Assembly (NCBI RefSeq): GCF_030813235.1
Contig: NZ_JAUSUB010000009.1
Coordinates: 1-64,000 of the forward strand
Reading direction: 5' to 3'
Length of the DNA: 64,000 bases
Source of the DNA: Cytobacillus purgationiresistens
GTDB lineage: Bacteria > Bacillota > Bacilli > Bacillales > Cytobacillaceae
The translations under genes were made by a program, and so were the position numbers. Under the pieces are notes generated by a model. It was not told the DNA's origin. It saw nothing but the letters and a program-made list of their open reading frames with translations, and searched no databases. Below, piece after piece: positions 8,448 through 17,600 of the stretch; positions within the stretch are counted from its first letter, which is position 1; every line of letters starts with the position of its first letter.

Positions 8448-9350
8448 CTATTCCTCAAGAAGCTCAAGATATAATTGAGCAACCCTCATATCCTCCTCCC
8501 ATCCTTCTAAGTTATCCTCAAGAAACCACCAGGCAGACAACACAGCTTGGCATAATCCCCATTTTAAAATGCGTTCTTTGTTTAAATCTAATTTTTTTGC
8601 AAATAAATTGATTCGATTATATAAGATTTCTTTTGGATTTGAAAAATGCAGCAAATGATTTCTAAGAAAATTCGTTATATCATAGTCAGCCTCACCAATT
8701 AATCCTTTAGGATCAATGATGATCCAATCATTTTCATTAAGAAGAATATTTTCATGATGGAAGTCACCATGTAGAAGGACCTCTTGTTCCGTGCTGGCAA
8801 TGAGTTTAGGAAACCATTTCTCCGCAAGCCCTACCAGATTTCGGTCAAACGGTCCCGTGCCCCCGTTGAATTTCTTCCGTATACCATTTAGTCCTTCAGC
8901 TAAATCACGAACATGGGGGAAATCCTGTCCAGAAGGAACTGGGCGCCATAAAGAGCTTATTGCATTGGCCGCTATCGCCACTGACTCCTGATCATTTTCA
9001 ACAAATTTGAGCGACTTGCCTGGGGAAAGCTGTTCCATTAATATTATGCCTTTTTCTATATCTTCAGCCATTAACCTTACAATCCCATCTCCCTTATAAA
9101 AGCGGAGAAAGTTGACTTCATCTTTAAATTCTTTATCAGGGACTCTCAATTTAATTACATAATGCTCACCTGCATCAGTAATTGCGGGAGCAACATAATT
9201 ATAAGAGAGATCGTACGGCTGTAATATTTTTATCGACCATTTTTCTTCACAATAACTGATAAGAGTTGGCAGCTGCTGCAGCCACTCACTCCCCCTTTTT
9301 CCATGCACGCCTTCAATTGTTGCTTTAAATGAGTCTGAAATCTCTAACAT
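8448..9350 (-). CDS. Aminoglycoside/hydroxyurea phosphotransferase-like kinase (APH(6) family)
   Basis: 300 residues with the protein-kinase-like APH fold: catalytic loop L-H-G-D-F-H-H-E-N-I-L (about residues 193-203) and the metal-binding I-I-D-P-K-G (212-217). D-P-K-G and the overall length fit the streptomycin 6-kinase/hydroxyurea phosphotransferase family (PF04655). Chromosomal members in Bacillus often lack a proven antibiotic substrate, so resistance should not be assumed. Start ATG 9350; a GGGGG site lies about 12 nt upstream, a little far. It stands alone. Confidence 0.8.
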   Translation of the reverse strand: MLEISDSFKATIEGVHGKRGSEWLQQLPTLISYCEEKWSIKILQPYDLSYNYVAPAITDAGEHYVIKLRVPDKEFKDEVNFLRFYKGDGIVRLMAEDIEKGIILMEQLSPGKSLKFVENDQESVAIAANAISSLWRPVPSGQDFPHVRDLAEGLNGIRKKFNGGTGPFDRNLVGLAEKWFPKLIASTEQEVLLHGDFHHENILLNENDWIIIDPKGLIGEADYDITNFLRNHLLHFSNPKEILYNRINLFAKKLDLNKERILKWGLCQAVLSAWWFLEDNLEGWEEDMRVAQLYLELLEE

Positions 9351-9489
9351 AAAATGGTTTGAACCCCCTTTAGGAATCTTGCTTATTTATGCTGGCCTAC
9401 CTTATATAATGGATGCTTGGCAGAAAAAAAACAAACTGAATTAAAATACCAGGCTGCGGAATAAACAAAGGCAAATAAATACATTACAT

Positions 9490-9520
9490 AAAAAAAAACG
9501 GAGTGTAATTAACACTCCGT
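9490..9520 (-). terminator. Terminator of the siderophore operon
   Basis: ACGGAGTGT at 9499-9507 pairs with ACACTCCGT at 9512-9520; on the minus strand this is followed by an uninterrupted T run, 36 bp after the binding-protein stop. Confidence 0.9.
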
Positions 9521-9555
9521 CAAATAGGATAATTGCTCGTTTTATTGGCTTACTC

Positions 9556-10524
9556 TTATTTTAAACCTTCATCAATTTCTTTTACCATTTCAGAAACAGA
9601 CACTAAGCCGCCGCCTGATAGATACCAGTAATCTGGATCAAGGTAAATAATATGATCATTTTCATAAGCTGTTGTCTTTTTAACGATATCATTTTCAATT
9701 AGAGCTTTAGCAGAAGATTCACCTTCTTGAACTGCCGCACCTCTGTCAATTACAAATAAGTAATCTGGATTTTTCTCAGCGATATACTCAGGTGAGACGC
9801 TTTGTCCGTGAGTCGATACTTCAATATTTTCATCTGCTGGTTTGACTCCGAACACATCATGGATGATACCGAAACGTGAACCTGTTCCGTATGCACTAAT
9901 GTTTCCTTCATTTGCTAGCACGATAAGGCCAGTGCCCTCTGTGCCTTTTACTTTTTCACTTAATGTATTAATTGACTCTTCAACACTTGCAAGCTCAGCT
10001 GCTGCTGCTTCTTCCTTATCGAAGATTTCACCTAACTGAGTCGTATTTTCTTTGAAAGAATCCATATAACGTTTTGTATCTACACCCATGTAGATGGTAG
10101 GACCAATTTTACTAAGCTCTTCATAAGCGTCTGCTTGACGTCCAGAGATAATAATTAGATCAGGATCGATTTCACTGATTTTTTCAAAATCAGGTTCTTT
10201 TAATCCGCCGACATTTTCATACTTGCTATCTTCAAATTTAGAAAGGTAAGAAGGAATGTTTGCTTGTGGCACTCCAGTTACTTCTACACCTAATTTATCA
10301 ATTGTATCTAGCACACCGAAGTCAAAAACAACGACTTTCTCAGGGTTTACATCAACTTCAGTTTCGCCTAATTCATGCTTGATTGTCAGCTTTTCTGCTT
10401 GTTCTGTTCCTTCGTCTCCAGAACCTTTGCTTTCAGGCTCTTCAGTTTTATCTGAATTGCCGCAAGCAGCTAATACTAGTGCAAAAAGTGCTGTTATTAA
10501 AAAAAGTGATAACTTTCTTGCCAT
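9556..10524 (-). CDS. yclQ: Siderophore ABC transporter, substrate-binding lipoprotein
   Basis: 322 residues. A lipoprotein signal ends L-A-A-C, with the acylated Cys at residue 21, followed by an acidic linker and a class III periplasmic-binding (FhuD/TroA-like) domain. Motifs such as V-V-V-F-D-F and D-P-D-L-I-I-I-S-G-R are visible. It should capture a ferric siderophore at the outer face of the membrane. The four-gene order permease, permease, ATPase, binding protein matches B. subtilis yclNOPQ, the petrobactin importer, so petrobactin is the best guess. ATG 10524 has GAGGTGG at 5 nt; the in-frame GTG at 10533 lies inside that site. A 165-nt gap separates it from yclP. Confidence 0.88.
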   Translation of the reverse strand: MARKLSLFLITALFALVLAACGNSDKTEEPESKGSGDEGTEQAEKLTIKHELGETEVDVNPEKVVVFDFGVLDTIDKLGVEVTGVPQANIPSYLSKFEDSKYENVGGLKEPDFEKISEIDPDLIIISGRQADAYEELSKIGPTIYMGVDTKRYMDSFKENTTQLGEIFDKEEAAAAELASVEESINTLSEKVKGTEGTGLIVLANEGNISAYGTGSRFGIIHDVFGVKPADENIEVSTHGQSVSPEYIAEKNPDYLFVIDRGAAVQEGESSAKALIENDIVKKTTAYENDHIIYLDPDYWYLSGGGLVSVSEMVKEIDEGLK

Positions 10525-10689
10525 GTTTTCCACCTCAGAAATATTTTTTTGTATTATTTCAATATTGAAAGGTAACGTGAAAAGGATTTTATGTATACCC
10601 TTGCACTTAAGATGAGGGCCCTTTCATCCATGTTGATAGCAGCAAGGTTTGCCTTTATTATCCCGATCAATATGTTGAAACCATTCTTA

Positions 10690-11448
10690 TTAACTGAAAA
10701 CCATGCAAAACTTTTGACAGTTAAACTCCTGGATTTGGATGTTCATATCATAAACTTCTTTTAGAACAGGGGAAGCAATAATTTCATCTGTTTCTCCAGC
10801 CTTGACTACTCTACCATCCTTTAGAGCAACAATATAATCAGAATAGCTAGCAGCAAAGTTGATATCATGAATAACGATAATTACTGTTTTTCCTAGTTCT
10901 TGAGTCAATCTGCGCAAAACTTTCATAATCTGCACAGAATGCTTCATATCCAAGTTATTTAGCGGTTCATCAAGTAAAACATATTCTGTATTTTGAGCAA
11001 TAACCATTGCGATATACGCTCGTTGCTGCTGACCGCCACTTAATTGATCTAAATATTTGTCCTCTATTTCTTTTAACTCCATATATTCAATCGCTTCATT
11101 TACATAAGCCCAGTCTTCTGGAGACAATTTTCCTTGAGAGTAAGGAAAACGTCCAAATGAAACTAATTCTCTAATCGTTAAGCGGACTGTTATATTATTC
11201 GATTGCTTTAATATCGAAATTTGTTTAGCTAAATCCCTGCTTTTAGTATCTTGAATCCGTTTCCCTTCAATCTTGATCTCGCCTTTATCAGCTGAAATGA
11301 GCCGGCTGATCATTGATAATAAGGTACTCTTTCCTGCACCGTTGGGACCGATAAAAGAAGTAATCTTGCCTTTTGGAATATTAACCGTGACATCATCGAC
11401 AACAAACTTATTTCCATATTGCTTAGAGACACTCATCACATCTACCAT
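10690..11448 (-). CDS. yclP: Siderophore ABC transporter, ATP-binding protein
   Basis: 252 residues. Walker A GPNGAGKST at residues 34-42, Q-loop, signature L-S-G-G-Q-Q-Q-R near 138, Walker B Y-V-L-L-D-E-P and the switch H-D-I-N-F-A. It energises import of ferric siderophore through the YclN/YclO-type permeases. It overlaps the upstream permease gene by 7 bp, which suggests translational coupling. Confidence 0.9.
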   Translation of the reverse strand: MVDVMSVSKQYGNKFVVDDVTVNIPKGKITSFIGPNGAGKSTLLSMISRLISADKGEIKIEGKRIQDTKSRDLAKQISILKQSNNITVRLTIRELVSFGRFPYSQGKLSPEDWAYVNEAIEYMELKEIEDKYLDQLSGGQQQRAYIAMVIAQNTEYVLLDEPLNNLDMKHSVQIMKVLRRLTQELGKTVIIVIHDINFAASYSDYIVALKDGRVVKAGETDEIIASPVLKEVYDMNIQIQEFNCQKFCMVFS

Positions 11449-12395
11449 TTTTTACTCTCCTTTAATAGAAGATAAATAAAATACACGCCACCGACAAAGT
11501 TGATAATCACACTTAAAGTTGTAGAGAATGTAAATACTCTTTCAACAATCAGCTGCCCTCCAACAAGAGCGATAATACTAATCAATACTGAACTGATAAT
11601 TAAGTATTTATGTTGATAGGTTTTCATAAACTCGTGAGCGACATTTGCAACTAGTAGGCCCAGGAAAGTAATTGGTCCTACTAAAGCTGTGGCTATTGAG
11701 ATGAGAATTGCTACGATAATGAGCAATCTTTTCACTACATAATCATAGTCAACACCCAAATTAATGGCTTGCTCCCTGCCCAGCGAAAGGACATCTAAAT
11801 ACTTTACAAATCTGAAGAAATAAAGTCCGCTTAAGATAATAAGCACTATTGCGATGACCAATAATTCCGTATTCACATTATTGAAACTCGCAAACATTCT
11901 ATCTTGAACAAGCATAAACTCATTCGGATCAATCAATACTTCCATAAAGGAAGAGATACTATTAAAGAAGGTTCCAAAGATAATCCCAACAAGAAGAAGG
12001 AAATATATATTTTGACCACCTTCGTTCTTAAACAGAAGCTGATACAAGAGACTGGCAAACAATACCATCAATGCTACAGATATAAGAAAGTTAATATTAT
12101 GATTCACTACTGTCACATTCAATGATCCAAGAACAAAAATCAAAAAGGTTTGAATGAGTAAATAAAGTGAATCTAATCCAATAATACTAGGTGTTAAAAT
12201 TCTATTATTTGTGATGGTTTGGAAGATCATGGTTGAGAACGCGATGACGCCGCCAGTTATAACAATCGCCAATACTTTCTTTCCTCTTCTGGGAAGTACA
12301 TAATCCCAGTTGCTTCCTAAGCCAACGAACAGGAATGTAAAGATTAATATAATTGAAATCGCAGCGAGGATGCCTATTTTTGTTTTATTACTCAT
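11442..12395 (-). CDS. yclO: Siderophore ABC transporter, permease 2
   Basis: 317 residues with eight to ten hydrophobic helices of the FecCD (BtuC-like) permease family. The family coupling-loop region G-P-I-T-F-L-G-L-L-V-A-N-V-A-H is seen around residues 225-240. It forms the channel with YclN. Overlaps the upstream permease gene by 8 bp and the ATPase gene by 7 bp. Confidence 0.88.
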   Translation of the reverse strand: MSNKTKIGILAAISIILIFTFLFVGLGSNWDYVLPRRGKKVLAIVITGGVIAFSTMIFQTITNNRILTPSIIGLDSLYLLIQTFLIFVLGSLNVTVVNHNINFLISVALMVLFASLLYQLLFKNEGGQNIYFLLLVGIIFGTFFNSISSFMEVLIDPNEFMLVQDRMFASFNNVNTELLVIAIVLIILSGLYFFRFVKYLDVLSLGREQAINLGVDYDYVVKRLLIIVAILISIATALVGPITFLGLLVANVAHEFMKTYQHKYLIISSVLISIIALVGGQLIVERVFTFSTTLSVIINFVGGVYFIYLLLKESKKW

Positions 12396-13338
12396 ATGCC
12401 CTTCTCCTCATAATCATGTACAGGAATATACCGCTGCCGATGACCCCGACTGTTACACCAATTGGAATTTCATACGGATAGATAACCACGCGTCCAAGGA
12501 TGTCACAAATCAGTACAAACACAGCCCCTAATAATGCTGTATGTGCCAGGTTTTTCTTTAAATGATCACCATTGTAGATAGCAACGATATTCGGAATGAT
12601 TAAACCGAGAAATGGTATCATACCTACGGTAAGTACGACAACAGTCGTAATGAGCGCGACGATAATTAAACCGATATTAACGATTTGCCTATGATTTAAA
12701 CCTAAGTTCACAGAGAACTCTTCACCCATACCTGCAATCGTAAACTTATTTGCAAATAGATAAGCTACGATCATTACTGGGATACTTATATATAATAGTT
12801 CATATCGTCCCTGTATCATCATTGAAAAATTCCCTTGTAGCCATGATGACATGTTCTGCACAAGATCATTTTTCAAAGCGAAAAAGGTAGTAATTGAACC
12901 AATTATATTACCAAACATCAGCCCGACAAGCGGTATGAATATTGCATCCTTAAATTTAATTTTATCTAAGATTTTCATAAATAAGAATGTACCCGCCAAA
13001 GCAAAAATAAAGGCGACTCCCATTCTAACAAACGGACTTGCTGAAGTGAAAAGCATCATGGATACGAGGATCCCTAATCTGGCTGAATCCAATGTACCTG
13101 CTGTGGTTGGTGAAACAAATTTATTTCGCGTTAATTGCTGCATGATTAAACCAGCAATACTCATGCTCACTCCCGCAATTATGATACTGATAAGACGAGG
13201 AACCCGGCTAACTAAAAAAATATGCCACTGGTCTTCAGTCATATTAAATATATCTTTTGGGTTAATATCCTTAACTCCGATAAACAAAGAGATTAAAGAT
13301 AAAAGTATGAGCGCAATGACTAAATACCTTTTTTTCAT
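12388..13338 (-). CDS. yclN: Siderophore ABC transporter, permease 1
   Basis: 316 residues, FecCD family, multiple membrane helices, with G-M-I-P-F-L-G-L-I-I-P-N-I-V-A in the conserved C-terminal region. First gene of the four-gene iron operon. ATG 13338 follows AAGGGGAAG. Two Fur-box-like sequences lie within the 100 bp upstream, so iron repression is expected. Confidence 0.88.
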   Translation of the reverse strand: MKKRYLVIALILLSLISLFIGVKDINPKDIFNMTEDQWHIFLVSRVPRLISIIIAGVSMSIAGLIMQQLTRNKFVSPTTAGTLDSARLGILVSMMLFTSASPFVRMGVAFIFALAGTFLFMKILDKIKFKDAIFIPLVGLMFGNIIGSITTFFALKNDLVQNMSSWLQGNFSMMIQGRYELLYISIPVMIVAYLFANKFTIAGMGEEFSVNLGLNHRQIVNIGLIIVALITTVVVLTVGMIPFLGLIIPNIVAIYNGDHLKKNLAHTALLGAVFVLICDILGRVVIYPYEIPIGVTVGVIGSGIFLYMIMRRRAYE

Positions 13339-13384
13339 GACTTCCCCTTACTCTTTCACTGTTTTGTCTATGTTTCTACGAAAT

Positions 13385-13434
13385 TAAGAATCATTCTCAA
13401 TAGCTTCCAAAAACCAAGTTGATAATGAATCTCA
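13385..13434. promoter_or_regulatory. Tandem Fur boxes of the siderophore operon
   Basis: TAAGAATCATTCTCA (13385-13399) and TGATAATGAATCTCA (13420-13434) each match the Bacillus 7-1-7 Fur box (TGATAATNATTATCA) with few mismatches. They lie 45-100 bp upstream of the first permease gene. A weaker third match lies near 13500. Confidence 0.7.
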
Positions 13435-13751
13435 CTATCAACCTCAACTACCATTTAACTAAAAATAATGGAAAAAGTCAATCATTTTTGATGAAAACGA
13501 AATTCATTCTCATGCTAATACATGATTTTGACATAAGTCTTTCCTTATCAAATCCATATGCTTTAGTTGTAGCGTCTATTCATAATGATTATACATATTG
13601 TTTTTTCTCATTACCTCGGGGAAAGCAACTGGAAAATCCGTCGATTAACGAGTTTAGAAGAAATGAGGGCAGGGGCATTTACAAAAACATTTATTTCCTT
13701 GAATTGGAAACTGTTTTGGTTTTCTTCCTTGCTGCCTATTATGTATAAACA
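13435..13751. other. Intergenic region without a convincing gene
   Basis: About 320 bp of AT-rich DNA between the Fur-box region and the serine hydrolase terminator. Two overlapping plus-strand frames of 87 and 109 codons exist, but neither has a good ribosome site, recognisable motifs or a plausible composition. I treat them as chance. Confidence 0.5.
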
Positions 13752-13786
13752 AAACAAAAATAATGGGGCGTTAAGCACCCATTACA
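13752..13786 (-). terminator. Terminator of the dpp-ykf operon
   Basis: On the minus strand AATGGGTGC pairs imperfectly with GCCCCATT, followed by ATTTTTG. The stem overlaps the stop codon of the serine hydrolase gene. Confidence 0.65.
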
Positions 13787-14553
13787 TATTTGTTGAGGCT
13801 TCTTCCTATTTCAACAATCGTGTGTCTGCCCATTTCCTGATCCTCTAACCCATCAATTAATACCGCAACATACACGATTCGATCGCCATGACTAATGACA
13901 GCACAATCGTGCTGCACGCCAGGCAGCTCTCCTGTTTTACTTGCGACATTTACCTGCTCAAGATCCATTCCTTCAGCTAGTTTTAAAAATTGCTGATAAG
14001 CTAAAATGGACAATGCCTGCTGACTGCTGGCTGCTGATAAAAATGACTCTTCTTTCATTGCTTTAAGCGCAAGTACCATATCACTGGCTGTTGTCTTATT
14101 GTCGATATTATTATTTAAAGCAATGAAGTCCATCATTTCCCTTTGGAGCTTCGTTGACTTTAATCCAATGGAACCCATGCATTTATTTATATTATCTATA
14201 CCTAGACGATTAATTAAAAGATTTGTAGCCGTGTTATCAGAGACAATGATCATCATTGTCATCAAGTCAATCATCTTCATCATACGATCTGGTGATAAAG
14301 CTTGTATTATACCTGCCCCGGTCGTCACTTTTTCAAGTGGAATAGGCACGATTTCTTGTAAATCCACTATATTCTTTTCATATTGACGATAGCCTTCTAT
14401 TAATATAGGTATCTTAATCAAGCTTGCAGAGGAGTAAATCTCTTGTCCCTTAATATCAATGATGCCTTCTGGTGTTTGAAGGTAGATACTTGCTCGCCCG
14501 CTACAATTGGATATTAATTCAGCTACTTCTATTTCTAACTGGTTAAATGACAT
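13771..14553 (-). CDS. Cytoplasmic class A beta-lactamase-like serine hydrolase
   Basis: 260 residues with the three active-site elements of the family: S-L-I-K (S44, K47), S-D-N (105-107) and K-T-G (206-208), plus Glu139 in the region of the omega-loop Glu. There is no signal peptide, lipobox or membrane segment, so the protein should be cytosolic, unlike secreted beta-lactamases. It is the last gene of the dpp-ykf operon; ATG 14553 overlaps the ykfD stop by 11 bp. An alternative ATG at 14586 would add 11 residues. A role in hydrolysing an imported muropeptide-derived amide is inferred from the setting. Confidence 0.8.
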   Translation of the reverse strand: MSFNQLEIEVAELISNCSGRASIYLQTPEGIIDIKGQEIYSSASLIKIPILIEGYRQYEKNIVDLQEIVPIPLEKVTTGAGIIQALSPDRMMKMIDLMTMMIIVSDNTATNLLINRLGIDNINKCMGSIGLKSTKLQREMMDFIALNNNIDNKTTASDMVLALKAMKEESFLSAASSQQALSILAYQQFLKLAEGMDLEQVNVASKTGELPGVQHDCAVISHGDRIVYVAVLIDGLEDQEMGRHTIVEIGRSLNKYVMGA

Positions 14554-15565
14554 TTTCTTTTGACGCTGCTGCCATGGTGCGATCATTCCCGCCTGTTATT
14601 TCCTTATTATATAAATGACAAGCAACAAAATGATTCTCATTGATTTCTTGCCATTCCGGTTTTATTTGTGCACAAGCATCCATCGCGTGCTGACATCTCG
14701 TCCTAAATACACAGCCGCTTGGTGGATTCATTGGGCTTGGCAGCTCTCCTTTCAATATGATTCTTTCACGCTGATCTTCTATATCCGGATCTGGGATAGG
14801 AATTGCTGAAAGAAGCGCCTGAGTATAAGGATGCAGCGGATTGCTATACAACTCCTGACTAGTAGTTAATTCAACTAGATTTCCTAAATACATGACACCG
14901 ATACGATCGCTGATATGCTTAACCATGGATAGATCATGGGCAATGAAAAGGTAGGTGAGCCCTTTCTTTTTTTGCAATCCTTTAAGCAGGTTTACTACTT
15001 GTGCCTGTACCGATACGTCTAACGCTGAGATGGGCTCATCAGCAATGATAAAGTCCGGATCGAGGGACAACGCTCTTGCTATGCCGATTCTTTGCCTTTG
15101 ACCGCCACTAAACTCATGGGGATAGCGATTGGCATGATCTTTATTGAGACCAACATCCTCCAATAATTGGTGAACTCTCGCTTGTCTCTCTTTTTTATCA
15201 GGGTATAATCCTTGTACTTCCATTGGCTCTGAAATGATTTCCTGTACAGTTGATCGAGGATTTAAGGAAGCATACGGATCCTGGAAAATCATTTGCATCT
15301 TGCGGTGAAAAGCAGACCGTTCTTTCTCTGTCATCTTATGAACGTCCTTGCCATCATATAGAACTTGTCCATCAGTTTTGTCATAAAGGCCAATAATGGC
15401 CCTTCCTGCTGTGGACTTGCCACAGCCTGATTCGCCAACGATCCCGAAGGTCTCCCCTCTCTTAATTTCAAAGGAAACCCCATCTACTGCTTTTAATATC
15501 TGCCCCTTACCCATATGAAAATGCTTTTTTAAATGGTTGACTTGTAATAACGCATCATTTGACAT
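14543..15565 (-). CDS. ykfD: Dipeptide/murein peptide ABC transporter ATP-binding protein
   Basis: 340 residues, OppF/DppF type. Walker [10 protein letters not shown], signature S-G-G-Q-R-Q-R, Walker B D-F-I-I-A-D-E-P, and the C-terminal oligopeptide-transporter region with C-V-F-R-T-R-C (Cys-rich, metal-binding in the family). It pairs with DppD to power the DppBC permease. Gene order matches B. subtilis, where ykfD closes the operon. ATG 15565 follows GGCGGGGGAA. Confidence 0.88.
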   Translation of the reverse strand: MSNDALLQVNHLKKHFHMGKGQILKAVDGVSFEIKRGETFGIVGESGCGKSTAGRAIIGLYDKTDGQVLYDGKDVHKMTEKERSAFHRKMQMIFQDPYASLNPRSTVQEIISEPMEVQGLYPDKKERQARVHQLLEDVGLNKDHANRYPHEFSGGQRQRIGIARALSLDPDFIIADEPISALDVSVQAQVVNLLKGLQKKKGLTYLFIAHDLSMVKHISDRIGVMYLGNLVELTTSQELYSNPLHPYTQALLSAIPIPDPDIEDQRERIILKGELPSPMNPPSGCVFRTRCQHAMDACAQIKPEWQEINENHFVACHLYNKEITGGNDRTMAAASKENVI

Positions 15566-15568
15566 CGT

Positions 15569-16495
15569 CTATTCCCCCGCCTTCTGCCAGTAGCGTCTTG
15601 CTGCACAAAGCTCTTTTTCATAAACGGTTCCCTTTAAATCAATAATTTCAATTGTTTTTCCTGTATTCGGTGAATGGAGAAGTTGACCGTCACCATAATA
15701 GATGCCTACATGGTGAAGGCTTCCCTTTCCCTCTTCATAAGCGAAAAACAATAAGTCTCCTGGCTGCAGATTGGTCAATGAAACCTCGTCGCCCGCTTCT
15801 GCTTGATCATGTGCATCCCGCGGAATGATGTAGCCATTGGCCTTGCATACTGCATAACTTAGTCCTGAACAATCGTAACCGAAGCTGCTCATTCCACCCC
15901 ACAAGTAGGGTAAGTGAAGGAATTGTTCCCCTGCTGTGACAATCCCCGCTCCATCACCTTTTGGAATATCATTTAACGATGGATGAATCGATACATCTAT
16001 TTTTAACAGTGTCCCCTTACCTTCAGGTGTTTGGACAACTACATTTTCTCCATCCTCAAGCATGACTGGCAACACTGTTAAATAGCTTAGAAGCAGTTCT
16101 TCATCATCTGATAATGACAAAACTGTTTTCTTTGCCCTTATGACAGCGATCGAACCTTGATCAATTGCCCAATCCGATCTTTTGCCTAACTGCTTTTTAG
16201 GCAACCAGCCGGGATATCCTCTCTCATCTTTTGAGGATGCTTGTGATGGAACCAGGACATGAACCCAATCACCTTTCTCCTCTATCACAATCACTTCTTC
16301 ACCAAATAATAGCTGGGACTGTACAAGATTCATATCGCATAAAGCCAAGCTTTTGTCATAGGTCAGTCCCTTTATCCAGCCTTCAATATCAGCAGGTGCA
16401 GCAACAGCCTGCTGATCTATTAGACGTGCGGAATCATGTGATGTCCATAATGTAGCAACCGGAACATTTACTAGCCATTTATATTCAGCATTCAA
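15569..16495 (-). CDS. ykfC: NlpC/P60 gamma-D-glutamyl-L-diamino acid endopeptidase
   Basis: 308 residues: two SH3-like N-terminal segments, then an NlpC/P60 catalytic domain with Y-D-C-S-G-L-S (catalytic Cys) and S-L-H-H-V-G-I (catalytic His). No signal peptide, as expected for cytosolic dipeptidyl-peptidase VI, which releases L-Ala-D-Glu from imported murein peptides. TTG 16495 has AGGAGG at 8 nt and overlaps the ykfB end by 11 bp. Confidence 0.9.
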   Translation of the reverse strand: MNAEYKWLVNVPVATLWTSHDSARLIDQQAVAAPADIEGWIKGLTYDKSLALCDMNLVQSQLLFGEEVIVIEEKGDWVHVLVPSQASSKDERGYPGWLPKKQLGKRSDWAIDQGSIAVIRAKKTVLSLSDDEELLLSYLTVLPVMLEDGENVVVQTPEGKGTLLKIDVSIHPSLNDIPKGDGAGIVTAGEQFLHLPYLWGGMSSFGYDCSGLSYAVCKANGYIIPRDAHDQAEAGDEVSLTNLQPGDLLFFAYEEGKGSLHHVGIYYGDGQLLHSPNTGKTIEIIDLKGTVYEKELCAARRYWQKAGE

Positions 16496-17588
16496 GAGAT
16501 ACGCCTCCTCTTACCTCCACATTGGTAATACCTAAACCATTAGTTTCTGGCAGGGATATCTTTCTCCCCGAATAGATAATTCCACCCTCTACTACTTCTT
16601 TAGCCAGCATTAATGGTGCATCAAAATCAAATCTAGTAATATTTTTTTTGCTAGCTGCAAAATGAGCTGCAGCAGTTATACCAATTTTCGTTTCTATCAT
16701 ACTGCCTACCATGCACTCCATCCCGCTCACTTCAGCAAGCTGATTGATTGTTTGCGCTTGATAGATACCGCCTGCCTTCATTAATTTAATATTTATTAAA
16801 TCCGCACTGCGGTTTTTCACCACTTCTAAAGCTTGTTTTGGGTTGAAGACACTTTCGTCTGCCATAATAAGCGTATCCACATGATCGGTCACTTGTTTCA
16901 GCCCAGCAATATCCCAAGCCTTAACTGGCTGTTCAACTAACTCGATTCGCAAATCTAAATCTTCCATCTTCTTAATAATAGTAATGGCTTCTTTGGCAGT
17001 CCAACCTTGATTAGCATCTAGCCTAAGTTTAATGCCGCGACCAATTCTCGATCTTATTTCCTTAATTCTTTCAATATCTGTTTTGACATCGTCCTTGCCT
17101 ACTTTTACCTTTAATACATCAAAGCCTTGCTGAACGTAAGAAACAGCATCTTCCCCCATTTCCTCCGGCCCATTTACACTAACTGTATAGTCTGTTTCCA
17201 AAGTTTTTTTATGCCCGCCTAAGAATTGATAAAGTGGAAGCTGACAATGTTGTGATAAACAATCATATAAAGCCATATCAACTGCTGCTTTTGCACTGGA
17301 ATTGCCAATGAGTATTGAATTAATTCCTTGGAAAATCGCTTCATAGTTTGCGAAGTCCTGCTTGACTAAAAATGGCGTTAAAACATGTTGTACAGCCGAT
17401 TCAATACTGGACATACTATCCCCTGTAATGACTACGGTAGGCGGTGCCTCACCCCAGCCAACCACTCCATTATCACAAGTAATCTTTACAACTAAAGTTT
17501 CAGCTGTTTCTACAGTGCGCAATGCCGTTTTAAATGGCTTAATGAGCGGCACTGCAATTCTATGGGTTTCAATATTAGCTATCTTCAT
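16485..17588 (-). CDS. ykfB: L-Ala-D/L-Glu epimerase
   Basis: 367 residues, enolase superfamily, muconate-lactonising subgroup. The Lys-x-Lys motif K-V-K-V-G-K (about 159-164), metal ligands in D-A-N-Q-G-W, E-Q-P and A-D-E-S, and a C-terminal catalytic Lys in I-N-I-K-L-M-K are present. It converts L-Ala-D-Glu to L-Ala-L-Glu so that ordinary peptidases can finish the job. ATG 17588 follows AAAGGTGG; 12-bp gap to ykfA. Confidence 0.9.
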   Translation of the reverse strand: MKIANIETHRIAVPLIKPFKTALRTVETAETLVVKITCDNGVVGWGEAPPTVVITGDSMSSIESAVQHVLTPFLVKQDFANYEAIFQGINSILIGNSSAKAAVDMALYDCLSQHCQLPLYQFLGGHKKTLETDYTVSVNGPEEMGEDAVSYVQQGFDVLKVKVGKDDVKTDIERIKEIRSRIGRGIKLRLDANQGWTAKEAITIIKKMEDLDLRIELVEQPVKAWDIAGLKQVTDHVDTLIMADESVFNPKQALEVVKNRSADLINIKLMKAGGIYQAQTINQLAEVSGMECMVGSMIETKIGITAAAHFAASKKNITRFDFDAPLMLAKEVVEGGIIYSGRKISLPETNGLGITNVEVRGGVSLEC

Positions 17589-17600
17589 TTGTGACCACCT

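Noticed and set aside
8448-9350. Acquired aminoglycoside-resistance gene
   Set aside because: No mobile-element context and ordinary base composition; more likely a chromosomal APH-fold kinase of unknown substrate.
13419-13848. Two overlapping plus-strand coding frames
   Set aside because: No ribosome site, low-complexity hydrophobic sequence, and they overlap the serine hydrolase terminator. Treated as chance frames.
13771-14553. Secreted antibiotic-resistance beta-lactamase
   Set aside because: No signal peptide or lipobox, and the gene is the last member of a peptide-recycling operon.
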